Shown here: one piece after another, positions 1 to 6,703 of the stretch
Layout: the number at the start of each line of letters is the position of its first letter
How positions within the stretch are numbered: the first letter of the stretch is position 1
Assembly (NCBI GenBank): GCA_965370435.1
Contig: CBDUUP010000167.1
Span: 1-9,330 of the forward strand
DNA length: 9,330 nucleotides
Reading direction: 5' to 3'
Source: CBDUUP01 sp965370435
GTDB lineage: Bacteria; Chloroflexota; Anaerolineae; Anaerolineales; UBA11579
The notes under the pieces: model-generated
What the model was told of the DNA's origin: nothing
Seen by the model: only the letters and a program-made list of their open reading frames with translations
Databases searched by the model: none
Position numbers and translations under genes: made by a program

Positions 1-181
1 AATTTTGTTTCGGTTGGTTGTTTTTGTTTTTTATTTCTCTGTCTGTACCCCCCAAAACCCCCCCGACTCCTCAAAACAATTGTGATGATCTCCATAAATA
101 CACGAAGACTACTTTGGGTGTATACAATATCTTAGTTCAGCCAATGAACGATGAATCAGCAAAGAAACAAAGGGGTTACGG

Positions 182-187
182 TATAAT
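182..187 (+). promoter_or_regulatory. Candidate -10 element (TATAAT) of the ino1 promoter
   Basis: A perfect TATAAT hexamer lies about 47 bases before the ino1 start codon, which would place the transcription start near 193-196. No good TTGACA-like -35 hexamer is visible 16-18 bases upstream, so this is either an activator-dependent promoter or a chance match in an AT-rich leader. The rest of 1-233 holds T-rich and C-rich tracts and no convincing gene. Confidence 0.4.
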
Positions 188-233
188 TATAGGCCATTAT
201 GGAATCCCCAACTACACATAGAGGTATAAATAA

Positions 234-1319
234 ATGGTAAAGAAAAGTAATAAGGTTAGAGTGGCACTTATTGGTGTGGGCAACTGTGCATCGTCGTTCG
301 TTCAGGGAGTTGAATTTTACAAAAACGCAGCCGAAGATACAGAAGTCCCTGGCCTGATGCACGTCAACCTGGGCGGCTACCACATCAGCGATATCGAATT
401 CTCGGCCGCTTTCGACGTGACCAAGAGCAAAGTCGGGTTAGATTTGAGCGAAGCGATCAAGGCGCACCCCAACAATACCGTTGAATTCGCCAAAGTGCCA
501 AACTTAAATATCCCCGTCCATCGAGGCATGACTCACGATGGGCTGGGAAAATATCTCAACATGGTAGTCGAAAAAGCAGAGGGGGCTACCGACGATATCG
601 TGGCTATCCTCAAGGAAACAAAAACGGATGTTGTGGTCAGCTATTTGCCGGTAGGTTCTGAGATGGCGACCAAATGGTACGTGGAACAGGTATTGGAGGC
701 GGGATGCGCGCTGATAAACTGTATTCCGGTTTTCATCGCCAGCGAAGAGTATTGGGCGAAGCGCTTTGAGGAGCGCAACCTGCCTATCATCGGCGATGAC
801 ATCAAGAGCCAGGTGGGCGCAACCATCACCCACCGTGTGCTCACCAATCTTTTCATGGATCGCGGCGTGCATCTGGACCACACTTACCAGCTTAACTTTG
901 GGGGGAACATGGACTTCTACAATATGCTGGAACGCGAACGTTTGGAGTCCAAGAAAATCTCCAAAACCAACGCGGTCACCAGCCAGCTTCCTTACGACAT
1001 AGGCGCTGACAACGTTCACGTAGGGCCTAGCGATTACGTGCCCTGGTTAACCGACCGGAAATGGTGCCACATCCGCATGGAGGGCCGGGCTTTCGGCAAC
1101 GTTCCGCTGAACATTGAACTCAAGATGGAAGTGTGGGATTCGCCTAATTCGGCGGGCGTGGTGATCGATGCGGTGCGCTGCGCAAAATTGGCTCTCGACC
1201 GGGGTATCTCTGGATCGCTGACCGCGCCCTCGGCATATTTCATGAAAACACCGCCGACGCAATTCACCGACGACGTCGCCAAAAAAATGACCGAGGATTT
1301 CATCACAGGAAAAGAGTAA
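234..1319 (+). CDS. ino1: Inositol-3-phosphate synthase (myo-inositol-1-phosphate synthase)
   Basis: This cytoplasmic NAD-dependent enzyme converts D-glucose 6-phosphate to 1L-myo-inositol 1-phosphate, the first step toward inositol lipids and soluble inositol compounds. The 361-residue protein has the length of the short actinobacterial/archaeal form (the Mycobacterium Ino1 type) rather than the roughly 500-residue eukaryotic one. Visible family marks are the N-terminal Rossmann motif GVGNCASS near residues 15-22, the GDDIKSQVGAT block with K191, the NMLERERLESKKISKT block with K240, K241 and K244, and the WDSPNSAGV block near residue 300. All key lysines and aspartates expected of the active site appear present. 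The ATG at 234 is preceded by GAGGT at 221-225 with an 8-base spacer, which supports this start. A terminator follows directly, so it is probably transcribed alone. Family assignment is very secure; whether the product feeds phosphatidylinositol, another lipid or a solute cannot be told from the window. Confidence 0.96.
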   Translation: MVKKSNKVRVALIGVGNCASSFVQGVEFYKNAAEDTEVPGLMHVNLGGYHISDIEFSAAFDVTKSKVGLDLSEAIKAHPNNTVEFAKVPNLNIPVHRGMTHDGLGKYLNMVVEKAEGATDDIVAILKETKTDVVVSYLPVGSEMATKWYVEQVLEAGCALINCIPVFIASEEYWAKRFEERNLPIIGDDIKSQVGATITHRVLTNLFMDRGVHLDHTYQLNFGGNMDFYNMLERERLESKKISKTNAVTSQLPYDIGADNVHVGPSDYVPWLTDRKWCHIRMEGRAFGNVPLNIELKMEVWDSPNSAGVVIDAVRCAKLALDRGISGSLTAPSAYFMKTPPTQFTDDVAKKMTEDFITGKE

Positions 1320-1338
1320 TAGATCATCCAGGTTAACC

Positions 1339-1372
1339 AAGTGGGCTGCCCGTGAAAGGCAGCTCACTTTTT
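1339..1372 (+). terminator. Intrinsic terminator after ino1
   Basis: A 12-base-pair stem (1339-1350 with 1358-1369, one G-T wobble) encloses a 7-base loop and runs into five T residues at 1368-1372. It lies 20 bases after the ino1 stop and separates ino1 from the lipoprotein gene. Confidence 0.85.
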
Positions 1373-1409
1373 ACTCCCGCCTGATTCTGACGAGGAGGCG
1401 CATTCCGGT

Positions 1410-2621
1410 ATGAAGACGAGAAAATTACTTCACCCGCTGCTGCTTTTGGCTATTTTGGTATCGGCTTGCGGCGGCGGAACTGGAACTCCGGCTGAGGGCG
1501 GCAGCGGTCAACCCGCCGTACGGACTGCCTTATTTGTTGAGGTTGCAGGAGATGTTCAGGCGCGAGCCTCGGAAGAAGATGCCTATCAAGCCGTCAGTGT
1601 TGGACAATCGCTAAGCCCAGGCAGCCAAGCTGTCACTGGGGTTGACAGCAAGGCCCGCCTTGATCTGATGCCTGAAATGACCATCCTCCGCATGGGGCCG
1701 AATACTTCCTTCGCCATAAGAGAACTCAGCGTGAGGGAAAACGATCCGCTCACCCGCCTTCAATTGGCCGCGGGGAAGCTCTGGATCCTTCTGATGGGCG
1801 GGACCGCGGAAGTAGAGACGCCGTCCGGGAGCGCCGAAGTGCGGGGAAGTATGATGAGCGTTGACTATGATGACCAAGTGGGATCAGTCACCGCTACGTG
1901 CCTGGAGGGTCAATGCGCCCTCCGCAATGAAGCTGGCACAACCGAATTCACAGACGGGCAGGCAGCCAGCATTGAGGCTCCCGGCCAAGCGCCCTCCGAG
2001 GCCCGCGACATGACCAAAGATGAGTTTGAGGAATGGGAGGACGAAGCGCCGGAATCCACAATCCTTCAAAGTGGTGGGACGCTGCCGCCTCCCGACAATC
2101 TCCCCGCAAGCGCTCAGCCGCTGAGATACACCTTCAAGAATTGTGGTGATAGCGATTGGTTCTGGACCTTTGAGGGGGAGGATGGCGTCACCGAGGTGGT
2201 CGTCCCGGCTGGGGAAACGGTCAGCGGGGAGCTGCCTCCTGGCTGGTACACGGTATCGGATATCTCGCCGGACGGTGAAAGGCATGGCCCCACACTGGTC
2301 AATTCGGATGATGGCGCGCTGAACATTGATTTTCCCTGCCCGCCGGAGGGCGGCGGACAAGGCGGAACGGGAGAACCCGGGCCGGACAACCACGGCCCAA
2401 CGACGTATATCCTTCACAACACTTGCGCTGAAACCTGGCATTGGTTGTTTGAAGGCCCGGTAACCCGGCAGATAGACATCCCGCCGGGACAGACGGTCTC
2501 CGGCGAACTTCCAGAGGGAGAATATACGGCCACAGACTGGTTTGATGACGGCCCCTCGCATGGCCCTGACATTATTCCCCAGGGCGGACACCTTGAGGTG
2601 ACTGGCTGCCCAGATGGTTAG
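1410..2621 (+). CDS. FecR-domain lipoprotein with two Cys-bounded C-terminal repeats
   Basis: This is a predicted lipoprotein anchored outside the cytoplasmic membrane. Residues 1-20 form a lipoprotein signal peptide: basic start (KTRK), leucine-rich core, and lipobox V17-S18-A19-C20, with C20 as the lipidated residue. A low-complexity Gly/Pro stretch follows, then a FecR-type domain at about residues 40-195 (recognisable by the pattern of VAGDV, the L.L.PEM..R.GPNTSF strand pair, and the AEV.TPSG.AEVRGS segment). An acidic linker leads to two related modules, residues 237-311 and 331-401, joined by a Gly-rich linker. Each module starts near a cysteine (C245, C339) and ends at a cysteine (C310, C400), suggesting one disulfide each. 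AGGAGG at 1393-1398 supports the ATG at 1410. The gene ends 9 bases before the epimerase gene, so the two are likely cotranscribed. FecR proteins of this kind are not necessarily iron regulators; the binding partner is unknown. Confidence 0.88.
   Translation: MKTRKLLHPLLLLAILVSACGGGTGTPAEGGSGQPAVRTALFVEVAGDVQARASEEDAYQAVSVGQSLSPGSQAVTGVDSKARLDLMPEMTILRMGPNTSFAIRELSVRENDPLTRLQLAAGKLWILLMGGTAEVETPSGSAEVRGSMMSVDYDDQVGSVTATCLEGQCALRNEAGTTEFTDGQAASIEAPGQAPSEARDMTKDEFEEWEDEAPESTILQSGGTLPPPDNLPASAQPLRYTFKNCGDSDWFWTFEGEDGVTEVVVPAGETVSGELPPGWYTVSDISPDGERHGPTLVNSDDGALNIDFPCPPEGGGQGGTGEPGPDNHGPTTYILHNTCAETWHWLFEGPVTRQIDIPPGQTVSGELPEGEYTATDWFDDGPSHGPDIIPQGGHLEVTGCPDG
2118..2342 (+). repeat. C-terminal module 1 of the FecR lipoprotein
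   Basis: Residues 237-311 of the lipoprotein form the first copy of a duplicated module of roughly 70-75 residues. Shared landmarks with copy 2 are an opening aromatic strand ending in Cys, W-x-W/W-x-F followed by FEG, the block TVSGELP, a G-x-YT turn, a DG..HGP motif, and a closing Cys-Pro. The DNA of the two copies has diverged widely, so the duplication is old. Confidence 0.75.
2400..2612 (+). repeat. C-terminal module 2 of the FecR lipoprotein
   Basis: Residues 331-401 form the second copy, slightly shorter than the first because of a gap before the P.G.TVSGELP block. It keeps the two bounding cysteines (C339 and C400), FEG, TVSGELP and HGP. It ends two residues before the stop codon. 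Confidence 0.75.
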
Positions 2622-2630
2622 GTCAAAAAC

Positions 2631-3605
2631 ATGAAATGCCTTGTTTTAGGCGCGACCGGATTCATTGGCGGACATGTCGCCCATGCTGCGATGGAGGCAG
2701 GCTGGGCGGTGCGGGGCCTTCGCCGCAACCCTGATTCAACGGGACATCTAGGAGACTTAGCTATCGAATGGGTTTCCGGCGACTTGACCGACCCGCCATC
2801 GCTCCGGTTTGCAATGGAAGGGGTCGAGGTGGTGTTCCACGCGGCGGGTTATTATCCATCTTCCAAAGATCACAGGAGTGTGGACGAGCAAGTCGAATAC
2901 GGTAAAGAAGAAACTGTCCGCGTCTTGGACGCGGCACACCAGACCGGAGTTCAACGTTTCATCTATACATCTTCTCTCACAACTATCGGCCACCCGCCGC
3001 CGAAAGAAAACCGGCTGGCTGACGAGAGAGACTACTACATCCCAGGCACGCTTGCCAAGAGCGGCTATTACGAAGCCAAAATTGTGATGGAGGAAATCGT
3101 CTTGCGCGCTGCGGAGGAGGGGTTTCATGCGGTGGTCGTCAACCCAACGGCGGTCTTTGGGCCGGGAGATACCCATAAATCCATGGGCGGATTGCTCATC
3201 GCGGTCGAGCGCGGCTGGATGGTTGGCTGGCTGCCGGGAGAGAACAATGTCGTGGATGTGAGGGACGTGGGAATCGCCCACGTAGCGGCGGCTGAACGCG
3301 GGCGGTCAGGAGAACGGTACATCTTGGGAGGACATAACCTGAGCATCCGGGAAGCGCTGAATCTAACTGCTCAAGTTGCCCAGGTTAAACCGCCGCGTTT
3401 CGAAATCCCCCTTTGGCTCCTGAATGGCCTGGTGGTCGTGAGCGACTTGCTCCCATTTCTTCCCTTACCCCGCAATCACCTGCGAGCAATCAGGCTCTGG
3501 CAAGGTTACTCCATGACCAAAGCCCAAAACGAATTCGGCTTGACCCCGCGGCCATTTGAGGAGACCGTAAGAGATGCACTGGCTTGGTTCAAAGAAGCTG
3601 GCTGA
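2631..3605 (+). CDS. NAD(P)-dependent epimerase/reductase, extended SDR family (HpnA / dihydroflavonol-reductase-like)
   Basis: This is an extended short-chain dehydrogenase/reductase, predicted to oxidise/reduce or epimerise a sugar nucleotide or a hydroxy/keto substrate using NAD(P). The nucleotide-binding motif G7-ATG-FIG13 sits at the extreme N terminus, the acidic strand end VSGDLTD near residues 44-50 fits the second cofactor contact, and the catalytic pair is Y146-x3-K150 with the upstream YTSS serines at S114/S115. The motif NPTAVFGPGD around residues 170-180 is typical of the hopanoid-associated epimerase (HpnA) and dihydroflavonol-4-reductase branch, and 324 residues is the normal length. 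A hydrophobic stretch near residues 263-290 (WLLNGLVVVSDLLPFLPL) may contact a lipid or membrane. No hopanoid synthesis genes are present here, so HpnA is a resemblance, not a name. The spacing of 9 bases from the lipoprotein gene, with only a weak AGG at 2620-2622, suggests cotranscription. Confidence 0.88.
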   Translation: MKCLVLGATGFIGGHVAHAAMEAGWAVRGLRRNPDSTGHLGDLAIEWVSGDLTDPPSLRFAMEGVEVVFHAAGYYPSSKDHRSVDEQVEYGKEETVRVLDAAHQTGVQRFIYTSSLTTIGHPPPKENRLADERDYYIPGTLAKSGYYEAKIVMEEIVLRAAEEGFHAVVVNPTAVFGPGDTHKSMGGLLIAVERGWMVGWLPGENNVVDVRDVGIAHVAAAERGRSGERYILGGHNLSIREALNLTAQVAQVKPPRFEIPLWLLNGLVVVSDLLPFLPLPRNHLRAIRLWQGYSMTKAQNEFGLTPRPFEETVRDALAWFKEAG

Positions 3606-3608
3606 TCC

Positions 3609-3637
3609 TCTCCAGTGTTGGAGACCGCAAGGGTTTT
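3609..3637 (+). terminator. Weak candidate terminator after the epimerase gene
   Basis: A perfect 6-base-pair stem (TCTCCA 3609-3614 with TGGAGA 3619-3624, 4-base loop) starts a few bases after the stop codon. The only T-run, TTTT at 3634-3637, lies 9 bases beyond the stem, which is too far for a standard intrinsic terminator, so this call is weak. Confidence 0.3.
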
Positions 3638-3681
3638 AAGAAGTGGAGCTTATTTTCGCAACGCCTTCCACATCTAGGGGT

Positions 3682-3687
3682 TATAAA
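3682..3687 (+). promoter_or_regulatory. Candidate -10 element (TATAAA) before the EEP membrane protein
   Basis: TATAAA (5 of 6 to consensus) lies 35 bases before the start codon in a 117-base gap that is AT-richer than the flanking genes. A second TATAAG occurs at 3704-3709 but overlaps the ribosome binding site region. No clear -35 hexamer is seen, so this is only a candidate. Confidence 0.25.
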
Positions 3688-3722
3688 CATTAAATCCACT
3701 ACCTATAAGGGAGCAGTAAAAA

Positions 3723-5648
3723 ATGAACTCGATGCTTAAACAGGCCCGATCTTGGGCCACAACAATCAGCTTGACGGTGATGTTTGGGCTGCAATTACAA
3801 CGTATCCTTTTTCCCAGCTTCGTCCAGTACCTGCGGGATTCGATGGGCGTTGGTTCGCTCAACTTGGCGCCTATCGCTCTGGGCGTGTTTGGACTCAGTT
3901 TCCTGGCAGCCCTTCTGCGCCGAATAGCGGGAGCGAAAGGGGCGTTGGCGATTGGGGCGGGCGGGGTGGCATTGATGCGGGTTGTGGAGCAATTTTCGAC
4001 CTCTCCAGCCCTTGATCTTTACCTCTCGGCAGCAGGAGTTGCCTTGTTCGTCATCTTCATTCCCATCGCCTTAGGGACAGCCCGGGCAAGCGGCACCGAA
4101 GGGACTACGCAGTTCGGAATCGCATTTCTCCTAGGGGTTGCGGCGGACACCGCTATCCACACCGCAGCGGGTACCCTGGATCTATCCTGGCACACCGGCT
4201 TCCTCCCTATTTTGATCGTTATCGCTCTGGCGCTGCTCCTGCTGGCTTCGCTGCGATCCAGCCTGGCCGAAGTGGACCCCGAGGCGGCAAGCGATGGCAA
4301 TTGGGGACGCACCTTGACGTTGATCGTCATTGGCCCGTGGCTGTTCCTGCAAATGCTGGTCTTCCAGAATGTGGCTCGGACCGCCTCGTTGACCGGATGG
4401 TCGCTCCCGGCGGCGGGGACGCTGCTGGTTCTCGGAAACGTGCTAAGTGTGCTCGCGGCAGGGCGGGTTGCGCGCAGCGGATTGCGGACCTTCGGTATCG
4501 CGATCGGGGGAGGCATACTTCTAGTAATCGCGGTCATAATTCCCACAGATACCAGCATCCTGGCAGCTGCCGTCATTGTAGCGGGGCAAGTACTTGCCGC
4601 CACTTTGATGATGATCGTCTTCGTCGGATTGGGCCGGGAGGCAACCCGAACTGGTCTGGCTCCTTCGACAGTGGCGAACGGCGTCGGCGTTGTACTTCTG
4701 GTCCTTCTGGCATTTATCTATTATGTCAGCTACGATCTCGCGCTGGGGTTCAGGTCTGGGGTTCTGTTCCCTGTCGCGGCGGTACTTCTGGCATTGGGAG
4801 CGGTCGCCGCGTCACGGGGGCAAATCACTTACGGTCAATCGCAGAACGATACCAATCCCGTTATGGCGGCGGCGTTATTGCTCATCTTGCCGTTGGGACT
4901 CTGGCTCACTTGGGGAGCGCCTGAATTTGAAACTCCCGATCCGGGAAATACTAACGTGCGGGTGATGACCTATAACCTGCATATGGCCTTCAATACCGAT
5001 GGACGAAACAGCATCGAAGATCTGGCCCAGGTCATCGAGAATAGCGGCGCAGACGTGATCGCGCTGCAAGAAGTCTCGCGGGGCTGGGTGATATGCGGAT
5101 CGCTTGACATGATCGAGTGGCTTTCGCATCGCCTGGGGATGCCATACACCTACGCCCCCGCAGCGGATGAATCCTTTGGCAACGCCATCCTCAGCCGCTA
5201 CCCAATTGTCAGCGCGGAATACCATCCTTTGCCCCCAGATGATCTGCTCATGCTGCGCAGCTACATCGAAGCGGAGATTGACATTGGCGGAGGCACATTC
5301 ACGATGATCGCCACCCACTACTATCACCTGGATGACGGCAGTGAATTCCGGCAAGAGCAATCTGATAAACTCGTCTCAGTTTGGAATAATGGATCGCTGA
5401 CAGTCATCCTGGGCGACTTGAACGCGACCCCCGACGCCCCAGAGATGGAAATCCTGGCCGACGCGGGGTTGGTGGACATCTCAGCAGAGTTAGGCGCTCC
5501 GCCAACCTACACGTATTACTCCGCTGACCCCGATCATCAGATTGACTATATCTGGCTCAGTCCTGATTGGACTGGGTCCGACTTTGTAATTCCACAATCC
5601 ACCGCGTCGGACCATTTACCGTTAGTGGTCACTCTCACGCTGCCGTAA
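3723..5648 (+). CDS. Polytopic membrane protein with C-terminal endonuclease/exonuclease/phosphatase (EEP) domain
   Basis: Residues 1-400 contain about 12-13 hydrophobic segments (for example near 13-37, 45-65, 96-118, 160-177, 198-218, 279-303, 316-338, 347-365 and 381-399). Residues 411-641 form a complete EEP fold, the DNase I/sphingomyelinase/inositol-phosphatase superfamily. Expected active-site positions are all visible: N418 in TYNLH, E450 in LQEVS, H532 in ATHYYH, D565 and N567 in GDLNA, D608 in the IDYIW strand, and D630-H631 in SDHLP. With an odd number of membrane spans and a cytoplasmic N terminus, the catalytic domain would face outside, but the span count is not certain. The likely reaction is metal-dependent phosphodiester or phosphomonoester hydrolysis, plausibly on a lipid head group rather than DNA. 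The domain order resembles the eukaryotic CWH43/PGAP2IP proteins, though I see no proof of homology in the membrane part. AAGGGAG at 3707-3713 with a 9-base spacer supports the start. Confidence 0.88.
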   Translation: MNSMLKQARSWATTISLTVMFGLQLQRILFPSFVQYLRDSMGVGSLNLAPIALGVFGLSFLAALLRRIAGAKGALAIGAGGVALMRVVEQFSTSPALDLYLSAAGVALFVIFIPIALGTARASGTEGTTQFGIAFLLGVAADTAIHTAAGTLDLSWHTGFLPILIVIALALLLLASLRSSLAEVDPEAASDGNWGRTLTLIVIGPWLFLQMLVFQNVARTASLTGWSLPAAGTLLVLGNVLSVLAAGRVARSGLRTFGIAIGGGILLVIAVIIPTDTSILAAAVIVAGQVLAATLMMIVFVGLGREATRTGLAPSTVANGVGVVLLVLLAFIYYVSYDLALGFRSGVLFPVAAVLLALGAVAASRGQITYGQSQNDTNPVMAAALLLILPLGLWLTWGAPEFETPDPGNTNVRVMTYNLHMAFNTDGRNSIEDLAQVIENSGADVIALQEVSRGWVICGSLDMIEWLSHRLGMPYTYAPAADESFGNAILSRYPIVSAEYHPLPPDDLLMLRSYIEAEIDIGGGTFTMIATHYYHLDDGSEFRQEQSDKLVSVWNNGSLTVILGDLNATPDAPEMEILADAGLVDISAELGAPPTYTYYSADPDHQIDYIWLSPDWTGSDFVIPQSTASDHLPLVVTLTLP

Positions 5649-5663
5649 CAAATTTCATAGCGG

Positions 5664-5696
5664 CGCTCCTCCCGCGTTGAGCGGGAGGAGCGTTTT
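5664..5696 (+). terminator. Strong intrinsic terminator after the EEP gene
   Basis: A perfect 12-base-pair GC-rich stem (5664-5675 with 5681-5692) has a 5-base loop GTTGA and is followed at once by TTTT and then CCTT. It starts 15 bases after the stop codon. It leaves only 17 bases before the next start codon, which is unusual for the gene downstream. Confidence 0.9.
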
Positions 5697-5713
5697 CCTT
5701 ACAGAGCATCATT

Positions 5714-6070
5714 ATGGAAAAAGTCAATCTCGCACAGAAATTCAAGCTGTTCGACGACCAGTGGAGTCCTAAAATTGTGGGCGAAATGAATGGCTCTTAC
5801 GTCAAGGTCGCCAAGCTCAAGGGGGAGTTCATCTGGCACCAGCACGAAGGGGATGACGAACTCTTTCTAGTCATCATGGGGAAATTGCTCATTAAGCTGC
5901 GCGACCGGGATGTGTGGTTGGAAGAGGGCGAGTTCATCATCATCCCACGAGGCGAAGAACATATGCCGGTGGCCGAGGAGGAAGTTCACGTCGTGCTGAT
6001 TGAACCGAAAACTACGGTCAATACTGGCGAGATTGAGAATGAGCGCACTTCCAGCGATCAATGGATCTGA
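5714..6070 (+). CDS. Small single-domain cupin protein
   Basis: This 118-residue cytoplasmic protein is a single cupin barrel. The first cupin motif covers about residues 41-62 with metal-ligand candidates H42, H44 and E49, followed by the conserved G56. The second motif covers about residues 71-88, EGEFIIIPRGEEH, with H83 as the fourth ligand. All four usual metal-binding positions are filled, so an active metal site is likely. Cupins of this size have many roles (isomerases, dioxygenases, small-molecule binding), and substrate cannot be read from sequence. The tail after residue 100 is polar and probably flexible. An in-frame stop at 5678-5680 leaves no better upstream start, yet the ATG at 5714 has no good Shine-Dalgarno sequence and sits just behind a terminator hairpin, so how it is expressed is unclear. 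The ECF sigma gene begins 84 bases downstream on the same strand. Confidence 0.88.
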   Translation: MEKVNLAQKFKLFDDQWSPKIVGEMNGSYVKVAKLKGEFIWHQHEGDDELFLVIMGKLLIKLRDRDVWLEEGEFIIIPRGEEHMPVAEEEVHVVLIEPKTTVNTGEIENERTSSDQWI

Positions 6071-6142
6071 ATCATTTGAATGAGGAAAATTAACCAGGCG
6101 AGTTACCCTTCTACTGCAACATTTATCCCCCTTCCCCTGTAG

Positions 6143-6155
6143 TACTATATAGACA
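6143..6155 (+). promoter_or_regulatory. Candidate leaderless promoter of the ECF sigma gene
   Basis: TACTAT at 6143-6148 fits the TAnnnT core of a -10 element and lies 6 bases before the A of the sigma-factor ATG. That spacing would start transcription at or next to the ATG. The absence of any Shine-Dalgarno sequence in this stretch agrees with a leaderless message. No clear -35 hexamer is seen. The overlapping TATATA at 6146-6151 is an alternative reading. Confidence 0.4.
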
Positions 6156-6703
6156 TGGATGAGTCCCCAGACCGTGGGTTGGTTCTCCGCACCCGCCGAG
6201 GCGAAGTGGAGGCTTTCGGCCAACTGGTGAACGGCCACCAAACATCGGTTTTCAACGTTTGCTACCGCATGTTAGGTGAACGCCGGGAGGCTGAAGATCT
6301 GACCCAAGAGACCTTCATCAGGGCCTACCGACGGCTCAATACCTATAACGTTGAGCTTCCTTTTGGCCCATGGATCCGGCGCGTGGCCGCTAACCTGTGC
6401 CTGAACCATCTGAAGAAGAGCCGCGTGGTCCGGGTTCCGTTGATAGATGAGGTTGATGTCTCCTTCGAGGAAACAACACAGAACCCAGAGATGATCCGCC
6501 AACACGCCGAACAAGAGGAGGCAGTTCGAGCAGCTATCCTGGAATTGCCGCCCCATTACCGGGCCGTCATCGAGTTGAGACACTTTCAAGAGATGTCTTA
6601 CGCCGAAATCTCCGAGGCTCTCGACATCCCGATGAGCGACGTGAAGAGCCACCTCTTCCGAGCCAGGAAATTGCTGTCCAAAAAACTGAGAAACGATGTC
6701 TGA
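6155..6703 (+). CDS. ECF-family RNA polymerase sigma factor (sigma-70 group 4)
   Basis: This 182-residue protein has the two-domain layout of extracytoplasmic-function sigma factors. Region 2 spans about residues 18-88 and includes the segment AEDLTQETFIRAYRRL and the following PFGPWIRRVAANLCLNHLKK, which bind core polymerase and the -10 element. Region 4 spans about residues 125-178, with the start LPPHYRAVIELRHFQEMSYAEI read in two halves as LPPHYRAVIELRH and the helix-turn-helix YAEISEALDIPMSDVKSHLFRAR, which would read the -35 element. There is no region 1.1 or 3. An in-frame TAG at 6140-6142 rules out a start much further upstream, so ATG 6155 is chosen despite having no ribosome binding site. 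The next gene overlaps by 8 bases and encodes its probable anti-sigma factor, indicating translational coupling. The regulon cannot be deduced here; autoregulation is likely from family habit but no ECF-type promoter is evident. Confidence 0.93.
   Translation: MDESPDRGLVLRTRRGEVEAFGQLVNGHQTSVFNVCYRMLGERREAEDLTQETFIRAYRRLNTYNVELPFGPWIRRVAANLCLNHLKKSRVVRVPLIDEVDVSFEETTQNPEMIRQHAEQEEAVRAAILELPPHYRAVIELRHFQEMSYAEISEALDIPMSDVKSHLFRARKLLSKKLRNDV

Noticed and set aside
45..70. C-tracts in the leader as a phase-variable repeat
   Set aside because: The runs are six to seven bases with an interruption, lie about 170 bases from the ino1 start and outside any plausible -35/-10 spacer, so there is no support for a switch.
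18..221. A 67-residue + strand reading frame before ino1
   Set aside because: It has no ribosome binding site, starts in a T/C homopolymer-rich stretch, has low-complexity proline/threonine content, and covers the likely ino1 promoter and leader.
504..1019. A 171-residue minus-strand frame opposite ino1
   Set aside because: It is an antisense shadow of a strongly conserved gene, with no recognisable domain and no ribosome binding site.
1884..2591. A 235-residue minus-strand frame opposite the lipoprotein gene
   Set aside because: The + strand frame has a signal peptide, FecR domain and internal repeats; the opposite frame shows only arginine-rich shadow sequence.
4019..4603. A 194-residue minus-strand frame opposite the EEP membrane protein
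   Set aside because: It is Ala/Ser/Arg/Pro-rich shadow sequence arising from hydrophobic codons on the + strand.
234..5648. A dedicated inositol-lipid synthesis and turnover operon
   Set aside because: A terminator follows ino1 and another gap precedes the EEP gene, and no CDP-alcohol phosphotransferase or inositol monophosphatase is in between; the idea is kept only as a hypothesis.
6072..6083. Short palindrome TCATT-TG-AATGA after the cupin gene, as an operator or terminator
   Set aside because: Only 5 base pairs with a 2-base loop and no T-run; too likely by chance in this AT-rich gap.
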